A stretch of 15,449 nt of DNA, from contig CAZIJR010000013.1 in NCBI GenBank assembly GCA_964539855.1, forward strand, positions 1 through 15,449. Reading direction: 5' to 3'. Made by a program: the position numbers and the translations under genes. The notes beneath the pieces were generated by a model that was not told the origin of the DNA, searched no databases, and saw nothing but the letters and a program-made list of their open reading frames with translations. Positions 6,277-13,427 of the stretch are shown one piece after another; within the stretch, counting starts at the first letter, position 1; each line of letters opens with the position of its first letter. Origin of the DNA: XYD1-FULL-39-28 sp964539855 (GTDB lineage: Bacteria > Patescibacteriota > Minisyncoccia > Minisyncoccales > Staskawiczbacteraceae).

Positions 6277-8616
6277 TTAAATCTCTTCGTTGGGTAAGTT
6301 CTCATTCAGCTTTCCGCCTTGTTGCCATACTTCCTCGTGCCGTAAGGTGGGAGACGGCAAAATAGTGAAGCGTGGCTCATAGTATTTTTTATTGTTATGA
6401 AATGGGTTATCGTCTGTTTTGAAGATAGCACGCATCCTATTGGTAAGTGTTTTCTTGATTTGGTGAATATTAGCTGTTGATAAAGATACACCAGATTCTG
6501 CTACTACCATTGGTTTCATATTTTCAGCAGTGGCTCTGGTAATATCAGTGGCTTGTAATGCAGATAGAACTGCAATAAAGCCCCAAGCCCTATCAGGTTT
6601 TTGTTGCTTCTTACCAGCGAAGAATCCGAGCTTGATATAATCTGCAGTTTCAAGGTGTTTGCCGTTATACCAAATTTCCATTTCTTGCAATCCTTCCTTC
6701 ATCTTTAGAGTAACTTTTTCAAAATTTACCTTCTCTGGGAATGACAATTCAATGGTATGTTTAAGGCGTCTCTTGCGACTTACTCCAAAAATTGAGGCGG
6801 GCGAAGCAACGGGGAGAAGGGCGTCCCTTCGGACAAGATAATATTCACTCTCAGCGGTCTGGATTTTCTTTTCTGCCATTCTGATAGTCCGTACTTTCTT
6901 TTTAAGAATATAGGAAGCAAACGACCCCTCAATGTCATCAATTTTTATTTGAGGTTTACTTTGAAATAAATAAGAGCCAATCAAATTTAACTCTTGAGAG
7001 TTAGAGTTAAGGGCTTTTTCAATACAATCTTTTATAATGGGCGTTCTAACGCCCTCAAAAGCATTCAGAAAAAAGAAAGAATACCAAGACCGCTCAACAT
7101 CAACCGTGCTATCAATAACAGCTTTTTTTACTAACTCTATATTTATTTTCTGTCCGCTTATCGCTTGAAAATAAAACCCAACAATTTTGAAGATTGTTGA
7201 ACTTTTTGAAATGAGAATTTTTTTTACCTCACGGTTTATTTCTTTAACATAAACTTTTTTATTTGATGCGAGTAGTTTCAGTATCCAAAATTTTGACCAT
7301 TCTAAAACCTCTTCACTCTTGTATGTTTTCCATAAAGTAATATCAATTACATCAACTTCAAATTGGTCTCCCGATAATTCCAATGCCCGCCTTCCTTCTG
7401 ACACATATTTAATGATTAATACAGTTAATGACGGATAGAGGGGGATAATCTCAATTAGTTTAAGAAGAAAAATATCGCCATATCCTTTGCCCACCTTTAA
7501 GTAATATCTTAATTCTCGCATTTCAAGTTTCTCAACTTTTTCCTCAGATAAGATTTTATCAACTGTAATTGGCACATTGGCTTGTATTTTTGCGAATTCA
7601 TCCTCTGGTATTTCTGGAGTGTTGTCTTCGTAATCTGAGAATATCCTCATCGCCTGTATCGTGCTACTATCTTTAAGTTTAATTATGTTGGTTTTTTCAT
7701 TCAGGTTAAGATTATTATCTCTCAAAAAATGAACCATTTTTTCTATAGTTCTTAGGATAACCTCTTTTGATTTACCCATAAGTACTATATCGTCTGCATA
7801 TCGGAAATAAAGGATTTCTTTGGTAATTAATTTATCTTCGGCAAATCTATCAAGGGCGTTGAGATAAGCATTACTTAAAACACAAGATGCATTATATCCT
7901 TGTGGTAACCCCTTTGGAAGGTCTTCATATTCAACCCAAGTATTTAATTGCCTTTGCAAAATTGATAAAATTTTACCATCTCTAATCCCGAATTCATTTT
8001 TTAACTTTTCTATAAGTTTTTTAATTGGGATGTTTTCAAAAAATTGTTGAACATCAACCTCTAATTTCCAAGTAAAACCTTTTTCAAAAGCTTTCGTTTG
8101 TCTTTTCAAGAAGGTATCATATCCGTTCAAATAATAACTTAAATAATTTTCATCATCTTCTTTGCAATTTACACGATTAGCAAAACATACCTTATCGGAT
8201 AATTGATTGTCTATCTTATAACCCAGAACTCTTTGATTGAGGATTGCTTGATACACAATTCTGTCTGTCATTGATGGTATGCAAACTGGTCTAAGACCTA
8301 AATTATCTTTAGGGACATAAACAAAAAACCCCTTTTCTGGGGCATATTTTCCATCTCGTATGTATTTCTCAAGGGCAATAAAAAATTGTTCGCCAAGATT
8401 ATTGATAGCGGTCGTTGAAGCATAATCTATGGGCGTAATTGAAAGAGAAGAGTGAGCAATTTCATCCTGCACATATCTATAAGCCACTTTTAGATTTTCT
8501 CTTGAAGAAAAAATCTCAAATAAATCCATAATATAGTAATTTTTATTGTAATTGTTTATTTCGCCTTTGTTTTTACCACATTTCAGACATTTTTTCAAGA
8601 TTTTACCAAACAGCAT
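6277..8616 (-). CDS. Reverse transcriptase with long C-terminal extension (UG/Abi-like, probable defence RT)
   Basis: A 779-residue RT with all core motifs: VYVPKDNLGLRPVCIP with SMTDRIVYQAIL (motifs 1-2, about 99-126), the motif A Asp188 in KLEVDVQQFF, GLPQGYNASCVLSN (motif B, about 236-249), FRYADDIVLM with Asp275/Asp276 (motif C), and LNLNEKTNIIKL (motif D). The polymerase should be active. About 300 helical residues follow (HEAT-like in look), then a C-terminal region (about 650-760) resembling a winged helix. Large size and C-terminal helices argue against retron, DGR and group II intron RTs and fit the unknown-group/Abi RTs, several of which are anti-phage (DRT) systems. An alternative start at 8529 (MDLFEIFSSRENL) is equally plausible because the first 29 residues look like translated AT-rich leader. 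The gene has its own terminator and a divergent promoter. Confidence 0.9.
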   Translation of the reverse strand: MLFGKILKKCLKCGKNKGEINNYNKNYYIMDLFEIFSSRENLKVAYRYVQDEIAHSSLSITPIDYASTTAINNLGEQFFIALEKYIRDGKYAPEKGFFVYVPKDNLGLRPVCIPSMTDRIVYQAILNQRVLGYKIDNQLSDKVCFANRVNCKEDDENYLSYYLNGYDTFLKRQTKAFEKGFTWKLEVDVQQFFENIPIKKLIEKLKNEFGIRDGKILSILQRQLNTWVEYEDLPKGLPQGYNASCVLSNAYLNALDRFAEDKLITKEILYFRYADDIVLMGKSKEVILRTIEKMVHFLRDNNLNLNEKTNIIKLKDSSTIQAMRIFSDYEDNTPEIPEDEFAKIQANVPITVDKILSEEKVEKLEMRELRYYLKVGKGYGDIFLLKLIEIIPLYPSLTVLIIKYVSEGRRALELSGDQFEVDVIDITLWKTYKSEEVLEWSKFWILKLLASNKKVYVKEINREVKKILISKSSTIFKIVGFYFQAISGQKINIELVKKAVIDSTVDVERSWYSFFFLNAFEGVRTPIIKDCIEKALNSNSQELNLIGSYLFQSKPQIKIDDIEGSFASYILKKKVRTIRMAEKKIQTAESEYYLVRRDALLPVASPASIFGVSRKRRLKHTIELSFPEKVNFEKVTLKMKEGLQEMEIWYNGKHLETADYIKLGFFAGKKQQKPDRAWGFIAVLSALQATDITRATAENMKPMVVAESGVSLSTANIHQIKKTLTNRMRAIFKTDDNPFHNNKKYYEPRFTILPSPTLRHEEVWQQGGKLNENLPNEEI

Positions 8617-8659
8617 ATTACTTTACTTTTTTTAATTTTGGAGTCATAGTTAATCAATA

Positions 8660-8688
8660 TTTATACGAAGGAGTAATCCTCGTCTCAA
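8660..8688 (-). promoter_or_regulatory. Promoter of the reverse transcriptase gene
   Basis: On the - strand, -35 TTGAGA (8683-8688) and -10 TATAAA (8660-8665) are separated by exactly 17 bp, predicting a start near 8653. The leader would be about 36 nt to the ATG at 8616, or about 124 nt to the alternative start at 8529. Confidence 0.6.
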
Positions 8689-8706
8689 GTTGGATTTATT
8701 CCAACT
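8688..8706. promoter_or_regulatory. Dyad overlapping both divergent promoters (candidate operator)
   Basis: AGTTGGA and TCCAACT are perfect 7-bp inverted arms around TTTAT. The dyad touches the RT -35 and covers the -35 and part of the spacer of the rightward promoter, an ideal position for a repressor controlling both directions. Confidence 0.5.
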
Positions 8707-8718
8707 AATTACTATTAT
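8690..8718 (+). promoter_or_regulatory. Promoter of the zinc-ribbon operon
   Basis: -35 TTGGAT (8690-8695) and -10 TATTAT (8713-8718) have 17-bp spacing, placing the transcription start about 6 nt before the ATG at 8731. The message would be almost leaderless, in agreement with the lack of a Shine-Dalgarno sequence. Confidence 0.5.
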
Positions 8719-8730
8719 TATTAAAATTAT

Positions 8731-9267
8731 ATGAAATCATTCAAATTAGAAGGAGGAAAAAATAATTCGTGGTCGTGGAAAATTAGCGAGGATGACCTAA
8801 AAAATCAGGTAGAAAACTACAACAAGTTGAAGATAACCGAATCTTATCGTGGGATTTCGGTATTACTGGGCATACTTTCAATTGTTCTGACTTTGGTTAT
8901 GATGTTTTTTGGTCTTGCTGATTCTTCTGCTATGTTTGATTTGATAATCCTGGCTATTATACTATTCTTTGTTTACAGGGGTCATAAGTGGGCAATTATT
9001 GCTTTAATAGCCGTGTGGACGATTGAGAAAGCCGTTCAGGTATATACAATAGTAGAATATGGTGGCAGTCCAGTTATGGCAATAATATGGTGGTTTATTT
9101 TTATGCCTTATTTTTGGAAAGCGTTAAGGGTTGAGAATGAAAAAAGAAAGATTGATACAACAGTTATTGGTGGTTCTAAAACTGGTGTCAGTTTTTGTAA
9201 TAAATGTGGAAATGCAGTAGGAATAGATGCAAAATTTTGTATTAAGTGTGGTAATAAAATCATATAA
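8731..9267 (+). CDS. Multi-pass membrane protein with C-terminal zinc ribbon
   Basis: A 178-residue protein and first gene of the rightward operon. After a polar N-terminus with a KISEDDLKNQVENYNKLK helix come about four hydrophobic segments between residues 40 and 130. The C-terminus is a zinc ribbon FCNKCG...KFCIKCG (Cys156, Cys159, Cys170, Cys173; CxxC-x10-CxxC), probably cytoplasmic. It is the only one of the four ribbon proteins with the ribbon at the C-terminus. No enzymatic motif is seen. Ribbons of this kind are common on bacterial membrane proteins of unknown role. It is transcribed divergently from the RT gene from a promoter ending a few bases before the start. Confidence 0.8.
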   Translation: MKSFKLEGGKNNSWSWKISEDDLKNQVENYNKLKITESYRGISVLLGILSIVLTLVMMFFGLADSSAMFDLIILAIILFFVYRGHKWAIIALIAVWTIEKAVQVYTIVEYGGSPVMAIIWWFIFMPYFWKALRVENEKRKIDTTVIGGSKTGVSFCNKCGNAVGIDAKFCIKCGNKII

Positions 9268-9277
9268 ATAAAAAACT

Positions 9278-10219
9278 ATGTATTGCAAATATTGTGGTAA
9301 AAAAAATGATGATGGTGTAAAATTTTGTGCTTTTTGTGGTGCTAAACTGGTTGATGGTAAAAACAATGCCGTAAAGAAGGCGACCGATAAAGAGGATAAT
9401 AAAACCCCCGATTTAGTGGGAACGAAAAACCCGATAAAGTGTATGAATTGTAGTTACACTGGTATTGGAAAAAGTGGTAGGAGTATCTGGGCTCAAGTTT
9501 TAGCGTGGCTTTGTATTTTTTTCGCCCCCCTTATTACTCTTATTTATTATGCAGTAACTCCAAGATATATATGCCCAAAATGTAATTCTAAATTTATTCA
9601 GAATATAGATGAAAGGGGTAATGTTGTAAAAAGAAGGAGTACTTGGATGACTATCCTATTTGTTATTATAGGGATAGCCGTGATGAGCGTTGTTGTTTCA
9701 ATTATTTTAGTCAATATTACTGCATATCAACAGAAAACAAATGGGATAGTTCAACAAACTGATAGCTGGCAAACATATAATTCAGTTGCAGACCAATTTA
9801 GTATTGATGTGCCGAGTTATCCGAAATTTGATTCCGAAAACAATATTTCTGCTGAAACGGGTGATGCTGCCGATACATATAGTTATCATTTTTATACAGT
9901 AGAAAAGGGTGACGTTACTTTTTTTATATCTAAATACATTTATTCCTATCAAATAGATACTTCTGACAAAGGTAAACTTTTAGAAAAAATGTTAAATAAC
10001 TTTATTAGTGGAAGTGGTGGTAATTTGATTTCATCCAGCTATACTTATCATCTTTCCAATAAAGCCCTTGATTTTACGTCACAGATAGAAGGTAAATATG
10101 AAAAAGGTAGAATAATATTAGTAGGACAAACACCCTATCTATTAATATATGAATATCCTTCTTTGGGCTACATTGATGCAGATTACCAAAAATTTATTAA
10201 TTCTTTTAAAATAAAATAA
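9278..10219 (+). CDS. Membrane protein with zinc ribbon, LITAF-like split ribbon and PsbP-like outer domain
   Basis: A 313-residue protein with an N-terminal zinc ribbon (Cys3, Cys6, Cys17, Cys20). Then comes a second pair of CxxC motifs (Cys55/Cys58 and Cys99/Cys102) separated by a hydrophobic stretch, WAQVLAWLCIFFAPLITLIY. That layout is the one of LITAF-like domains, where the hydrophobic part inserts into the membrane. A transmembrane helix follows (about 124-147), then an outer domain of about 150 residues with a FSIDVPSYPKF motif, similar in look to PsbP/DUF1795-type lipid-side domains. It starts 10 bp after the previous gene. The assignment of the outer domain is tentative; the two ribbons are plain in the sequence. 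Confidence 0.8.
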   Translation: MYCKYCGKKNDDGVKFCAFCGAKLVDGKNNAVKKATDKEDNKTPDLVGTKNPIKCMNCSYTGIGKSGRSIWAQVLAWLCIFFAPLITLIYYAVTPRYICPKCNSKFIQNIDERGNVVKRRSTWMTILFVIIGIAVMSVVVSIILVNITAYQQKTNGIVQQTDSWQTYNSVADQFSIDVPSYPKFDSENNISAETGDAADTYSYHFYTVEKGDVTFFISKYIYSYQIDTSDKGKLLEKMLNNFISGSGGNLISSSYTYHLSNKALDFTSQIEGKYEKGRIILVGQTPYLLIYEYPSLGYIDADYQKFINSFKIK

Positions 10220-10221
10220 AT

Positions 10222-10617
10222 ATGTTTTGCGAAAAATGTGGTAGTGAAATTAAAAAAGAGGACAAGTTCTGTGTTGAATGTGGTCACCCAGCTATCAGTT
10301 CTATAAAAAATAATCAACCACCCTTAACTCCTAATGACAAGTGGTGGCATCGTTTGCTTAAGGTATTATATGTTATTGCATATCTTCCGTTATTGGGAAT
10401 TATCCCTTTTGTTTGGAGCATAAATAAACCATACTCATACTATAGCTACTATTCTAAAACGACCACAAGCTACGGTTCTTACAGCGATGCCTTTTGGTAT
10501 TCACTTCTAACGCTGGCTATTTATTTAGTGGTACTTAGGTTGATTAAAGTTGCTGTTTTATATGTAGCTTTAGGGCAAAGCCCAGATTGGAAAAATCAAT
10601 TTAAGAAGTTTTTTTAA
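10222..10617 (+). CDS. Zinc-ribbon membrane protein
   Basis: A 131-residue protein starting MFCEKCGSEIKKEDKFCVEC (Cys3, Cys6, Cys17, Cys20), followed by two hydrophobic segments (about 48-68 and 91-115) separated by a Tyr/Ser-rich loop (YSYYSYYSK, TTTSYGSYSD). The loop is probably outside the cell. It follows the previous stop codon by 2 bp, so translation is likely coupled. Its first codons resemble those of the protease gene downstream at DNA level, suggesting duplication or exchange of the ribbon module. Confidence 0.75.
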   Translation: MFCEKCGSEIKKEDKFCVECGHPAISSIKNNQPPLTPNDKWWHRLLKVLYVIAYLPLLGIIPFVWSINKPYSYYSYYSKTTTSYGSYSDAFWYSLLTLAIYLVVLRLIKVAVLYVALGQSPDWKNQFKKFF

Positions 10618-10633
10618 CAAATCAACTCGTTAT

Positions 10634-11536
10634 ATGTTTTGTAAAAATTGTGGGGATGAAATTAAAGGTGCAGTTAGCTTCTGTAGTAATTGTGGCAAGG
10701 AAGTTAAAATAAATAGATTTGATGTATTAAAGGAGCGCCTTATATTTTTTTTCCAAAACAACAAAAGAAATATTATTACTGCTTTTATAATTATAGCTGT
10801 AATTTTTATTTTTTTAATTTTAATAGATTCAAGCCCGATTAATCAAGAGCAGGACAATAGTCACGAATTAAACTATAAACAAAATAATGTCGCCTCGTCA
10901 GTTGTTAATATAATTTGTAGGAGCAAAGATGGCACAGAAGTTACTGGTGGTTCTGGAACGATAATAACCGAAGATGGAATAATACTAACCAATGCCCATA
11001 TTATTCCTCAACGAAATGGATTGGCTGATGTTGATTCAAATAGTTGCGTAGTTTCTTTACCAGACGAGCTAACTGGTCAAGCTAAGGAAATATATTGGGC
11101 AGAACCCATAATAATTCCAGATTTAAGTGAGGAATATGACATTGCTATATTAGAAATAAACGATGTTTATGTAAATGATAATGATGAATCTTTTGGTGTC
11201 TTTCCAAATACATTTCCAGTTTTTAAGTCAGCCCCGAGTTGCCAAAATACAAGCATTAAATTAGGTGATTCTATAAAGATATATGGATACCCAGTAACAA
11301 GTGGAGGTTATAATCTTACAGTTACTGAAGGTATTATTAGTAGCTTTAATGACGATGGAACAATTTTAACATCAGCAAAAGTTGATAGTGGAAACTCTGG
11401 TGGGTTAGCAATAGATAGTGACAATTGTTTTGTGGGAATTCCATCAGCTATTGTAGGTGGCGATTATCAAAATTTAGGTGTAATCATTTCGCCAGATTTA
11501 ATTAGTGAGTTTATTGATAAAATTCCCAATAATTAA
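10634..11536 (+). CDS. Membrane-anchored trypsin-like serine protease with N-terminal zinc ribbon
   Basis: A 300-residue protein with the zinc ribbon MFCKNCG...SFCSNCG (Cys3, Cys6, Cys17, Cys20), a transmembrane helix at about 46-65 and a chymotrypsin-fold (S1/HtrA-like) domain from about residue 88. The triad is visible: His122 in ILTNAHII, Asp169 in EYDIAIL, Ser255 in DSGNSGG. Four outer Cys (95, 138, 203, 265) could form two disulfides. No PDZ domain follows, unlike HtrA/DegP. The topology predicts a cytoplasmic ribbon and an extracytoplasmic protease. It is the only predicted enzyme in the operon and might process one of the neighbouring membrane proteins or sense envelope damage (inference). 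Confidence 0.9.
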   Translation: MFCKNCGDEIKGAVSFCSNCGKEVKINRFDVLKERLIFFFQNNKRNIITAFIIIAVIFIFLILIDSSPINQEQDNSHELNYKQNNVASSVVNIICRSKDGTEVTGGSGTIITEDGIILTNAHIIPQRNGLADVDSNSCVVSLPDELTGQAKEIYWAEPIIIPDLSEEYDIAILEINDVYVNDNDESFGVFPNTFPVFKSAPSCQNTSIKLGDSIKIYGYPVTSGGYNLTVTEGIISSFNDDGTILTSAKVDSGNSGGLAIDSDNCFVGIPSAIVGGDYQNLGVIISPDLISEFIDKIPNN

Positions 11537-11547
11537 AAAACAAATCT

Positions 11548-11733
11548 ATGGTATTTGGCGACCCAAATAAAGAAGTCAATTTGAATGCTTGGTTAAGCTG
11601 GAAATTTTTATTTGTTTTATCAGTAGTTTTTTATCTATTAGGTGGGGGTATCTGGGAAATACTTTTTGTTGTCACTTTTTTAATGGGAATTATAGATTTA
11701 ATCAGAAAAATTGTTAAGAAACATAAAAAATAA
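11548..11733 (+). CDS. Small membrane protein with two helices
   Basis: A 61-residue protein with two hydrophobic segments (about 17-31 and 34-51) separated by GGG, and a basic tail RKIVKKHKK that should lie in the cytoplasm. No family is recognised. The ATG is preceded by ACAAATCT, the SD-less start context shared by the later genes of this operon. The stop is 4 bp before the next start. Confidence 0.65.
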   Translation: MVFGDPNKEVNLNAWLSWKFLFVLSVVFYLLGGGIWEILFVVTFLMGIIDLIRKIVKKHKK

Positions 11734-11737
11734 ATCT

Positions 11738-11995
11738 ATGCATCAAGAAACGAACAAGCCAACAGAAAAAGAATTAAAAAAAATCGCTGATAATCTCAAA
11801 AAGGACTGGAGGGAGAGCGAAGAGTTAGTAGACAAAATATTACCCGACGAAGAATATGCAAAGATATTAAAAAGACAGATGAATAAAATTACGGACGGCG
11901 GAATTATAGGAAAAATTGGAACAATTATCCTTGTTTTAATAATAATTTTTGTCCTTTTAGCATTAATTAAATGGTCTTTCTCAATATTACTCTAA
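11738..11995 (+). CDS. Small tail-anchored protein
   Basis: An 85-residue protein. The first 55 residues are a highly charged helix (TEKELKKIADNLKKDW, KILPDEEYAKILKRQ), followed by one C-terminal transmembrane helix (GTIILVLIIIFVLLALIKW). This is a tail-anchored topology with the helical head in the cytoplasm. The longer open frame starting at 11711 overlaps the previous gene and lacks the TAAATCTATG start context, so I chose 11738. Function unknown. Confidence 0.7.
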   Translation: MHQETNKPTEKELKKIADNLKKDWRESEELVDKILPDEEYAKILKRQMNKITDGGIIGKIGTIILVLIIIFVLLALIKWSFSILL

Positions 11996-12002
11996 TAAAC
12001 TT

Positions 12003-12368
12003 ATGAAAAACTTTCTAAAAAATAATTGGTTCAAACTTACTATTATTATTATTGCTCTTGGGTATATTATTATTTTCTTTCTCGGTTTTTGTCTGAAAGC
12101 AAGGGAATATAATTTTGAGGTCTATAAAGATAGTATTAGATGGTGTGTTGATATTAGTGATGGTAGAGACCCGTCTCTTTCAATCTGCCAGAAGTCCATT
12201 GATAGATATTATTTTAATAGAAACTTTTTTGTTAATAATAAATCACAGAAATTATTTGAAAGAGAAAAAGCATTTTGGAATTGTTATAGCGTTGAATGGA
12301 ACAAAAATCATAATAGCGAAGAAGCTTCTAAATACTGCTCAACAAAAGCAGATAAAACAATCAAATAA
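12003..12368 (+). CDS. Single-pass membrane protein with Cys-rich outer domain
   Basis: A 121-residue protein with one N-terminal transmembrane helix (about 12-31) and an outer domain of about 90 residues. That domain has four Cys (in RWCVD, SICQK, WNCYS and KYCST) spaced as would suit two disulfide bonds. It is rich in aromatic and charged residues. Such small secreted-side domains are hard to assign, and no family is recognised. The start context is TAAACTTATG, and the next gene begins 4 bp after the stop. Confidence 0.7.
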   Translation: MKNFLKNNWFKLTIIIIALGYIIIFFLGFCLKAREYNFEVYKDSIRWCVDISDGRDPSLSICQKSIDRYYFNRNFFVNNKSQKLFEREKAFWNCYSVEWNKNHNSEEASKYCSTKADKTIK

Positions 12369-12372
12369 ATTT

Positions 12373-12894
12373 ATGGGATTTTTTTCTAAAAAAGTAAAAA
12401 CAGACACAATTGCAGAATCTTTATTGGGATTTTTTGATATTGGCTACGGTTCGTTAGTGTTAGGATTCAAAGATTCCTTTAAGGATAAAAAGATAGTAAT
12501 TGATGCCGAAAAAGACAAAGAGTTGTTAGTTGTTCCGATGTTTGCAATTATACGAGCGGTTATGTCTGCTTTTGGAGACACGCCTCAAGGCAAAAATATT
12601 ATAGGCAAGTTTCAGCACGATATTTTTAATAAATACTTTAAGGATGCGGAAGAGAAAAATCAGTTTGGAGAGTTGTTTTGGAAGAGATGCGATGAATACT
12701 CTAAAATATTAAATCCCGATAATAAAGATATAGCAATCCAATTTGGTCAAATTTTTTGTAATCATTTTTTTGGCAAGGAGGAAGATGGTAGTAATTTAGA
12801 TATAATGATGTTTGTAGGTAGCTCTTTTCTGAATCTGATGGTAGAGACAAAAAAGTTTTTAGATGAAATACTATCTAAAACTGAAGTAACTTAA
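12373..12894 (+). CDS. Hypothetical soluble helical protein
   Basis: A 173-residue protein starting MGFFSKKVKTDTIAE. It appears all-helical, with no signal or clear membrane segment, although stretches such as LVVPMFAIIRAVMSAFG are amphipathic. Two Cys occur (in WKRCDEY and IFCNHFF), not as pairs. No family is recognised. The open frame extends upstream to 12115 but overlaps the preceding gene; the ATG at 12373 has the operon's TAAATTTATG context. It may be a cytoplasmic partner of the membrane proteins encoded upstream (inference from position only). Confidence 0.7.
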   Translation: MGFFSKKVKTDTIAESLLGFFDIGYGSLVLGFKDSFKDKKIVIDAEKDKELLVVPMFAIIRAVMSAFGDTPQGKNIIGKFQHDIFNKYFKDAEEKNQFGELFWKRCDEYSKILNPDNKDIAIQFGQIFCNHFFGKEEDGSNLDIMMFVGSSFLNLMVETKKFLDEILSKTEVT

Positions 12895-12901
12895 TAAATC
12901 T

Positions 12902-13066
12902 ATGAAAGGGAAAAAAGAAATTAAAGTTATAATCAAGCCCAGCAATGAAACGGTTGATTTCACCGAATTCGTCCAAGATGTTTTAGATTACAATAAAGAA
13001 CCAAACAAAGAATGTGAGATAACTTTCTTGCCCGAATACCGTAAGAAGGAAGAAAAAACGACTTAG
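12902..13066 (+). CDS. Small acidic/basic protein, last gene of the operon
   Basis: A 54-residue reading frame starting MKGKKEIKVIIKPSNETVDF and ending in RKKEEKTT with a TAG stop. It follows the previous stop codon by 7 bp and has the same TAAATCTATG start context as three upstream genes, which is the main reason to call it real. The sequence suggests a beta strand (IKVIIK) and a helix (TEFVQDVLDY). No family is recognised. Confidence 0.55.
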   Translation: MKGKKEIKVIIKPSNETVDFTEFVQDVLDYNKEPNKECEITFLPEYRKKEEKTT

Positions 13067-13390
13067 CCCCCAAAAATAGGTCGCACTTTCGGAGTAGCTT
13101 ATCTCTAAATATCCACAATTGTAATCAGGCGGTGGGGGGTGGGCGTGGTATGCCATATACTTTGTTAAACAACTTTGTATATGTTTTCTACTAAAGATGT
13201 ATATGTTTTATAACATAAAAACAATGGTGAAATGAGGCGTGGGGTAAGCTTTAATAGTTAATTAAGGTACAAACTTTATACTTAAGTCGTATACATTATT
13301 GACAGGGACGCTTGTCGTAGTATATACTTAAATTGTGCTTGTGGGGCGTCAGCCCTATTCGGCTAATACATAAGCTGAAGGCAGGCATAA
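13067..13390. other. Non-coding region with TATAC repeats and G-rich tract (possible origin or control region)
   Basis: No reading frame is supported here. CATATAC (13154-13160), GTATATG (13177-13183) and GTATATG (13199-13205) are spaced 22-23 bp. The last two belong to a 12-bp direct repeat TGTATATGTTTT (13176-13187, 13198-13209). An inner palindrome TTGTTAAACAA (13162-13172) and the perfect palindrome AGTATATACT (13319-13328) are also present. Upstream lies a G-rich tract (13128-13148) that stands out in AT-rich DNA. Spaced repeats of this kind are seen at iteron origins and repressor arrays; which applies is unknown. Confidence 0.4.
13299..13328 (+). promoter_or_regulatory. Promoter of a candidate small RNA
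   Basis: Consensus -35 TTGACA (13299-13304) and -10 TATACT (13323-13328) with 18-bp spacing. No reading frame follows; a terminator lies about 60 bp downstream of the predicted start. Confidence 0.5.
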
Positions 13391-13422
13391 CAAAAACACC
13401 GCTTAAAGGCGGTATTTTTGTT
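13335..13422 (+). ncRNA. Candidate small RNA of about 90 nt
   Basis: Between a good promoter and a strong terminator lies a short transcript without an ORF. It contains a GGGC-GTCA-GCCC hairpin, an AGCC/GGCT alternative stem and the segment 13364-13384, which is repeated upstream of the 3D-domain gene. It could also be the remnant leader of a lost gene. No known RNA family is recognised. Confidence 0.4.
13391..13420. terminator. Bidirectional intrinsic terminator
   Basis: Arms CAAAAACACCGC (13391-13402) and GCGGTATTTTTG (13409-13420) pair at 11 of 12 positions around a 6-nt loop, with U-tracts on both strands. It ends the candidate small RNA on + and the 159-residue gene on -. Confidence 0.85.
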
Positions 13423-13427
13423 GCGTT

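Noticed and set aside
6277..8616. Diversity-generating retroelement or retron
   Set aside because: Motif B is QGYNAS, not the DGR-type pattern, no template/variable repeat pair was seen, and the protein is more than twice the size of retron or DGR RTs.
6277..8616. Group II intron
   Set aside because: No maturase or HNH endonuclease region and no intron RNA domain V-like hairpin was found around the gene.
13138..13157. Similarity of GGGCGTGGTAT to the 5' part of tRNA-Gly (GGGTGTGGTAT) as a right border
   Set aside because: Only 10 of 11 bases match, from the wrong end of the tRNA, and it lies inside a G-rich tract. The CCCGCTCCA match at 14040 explains the missing 3' end better.
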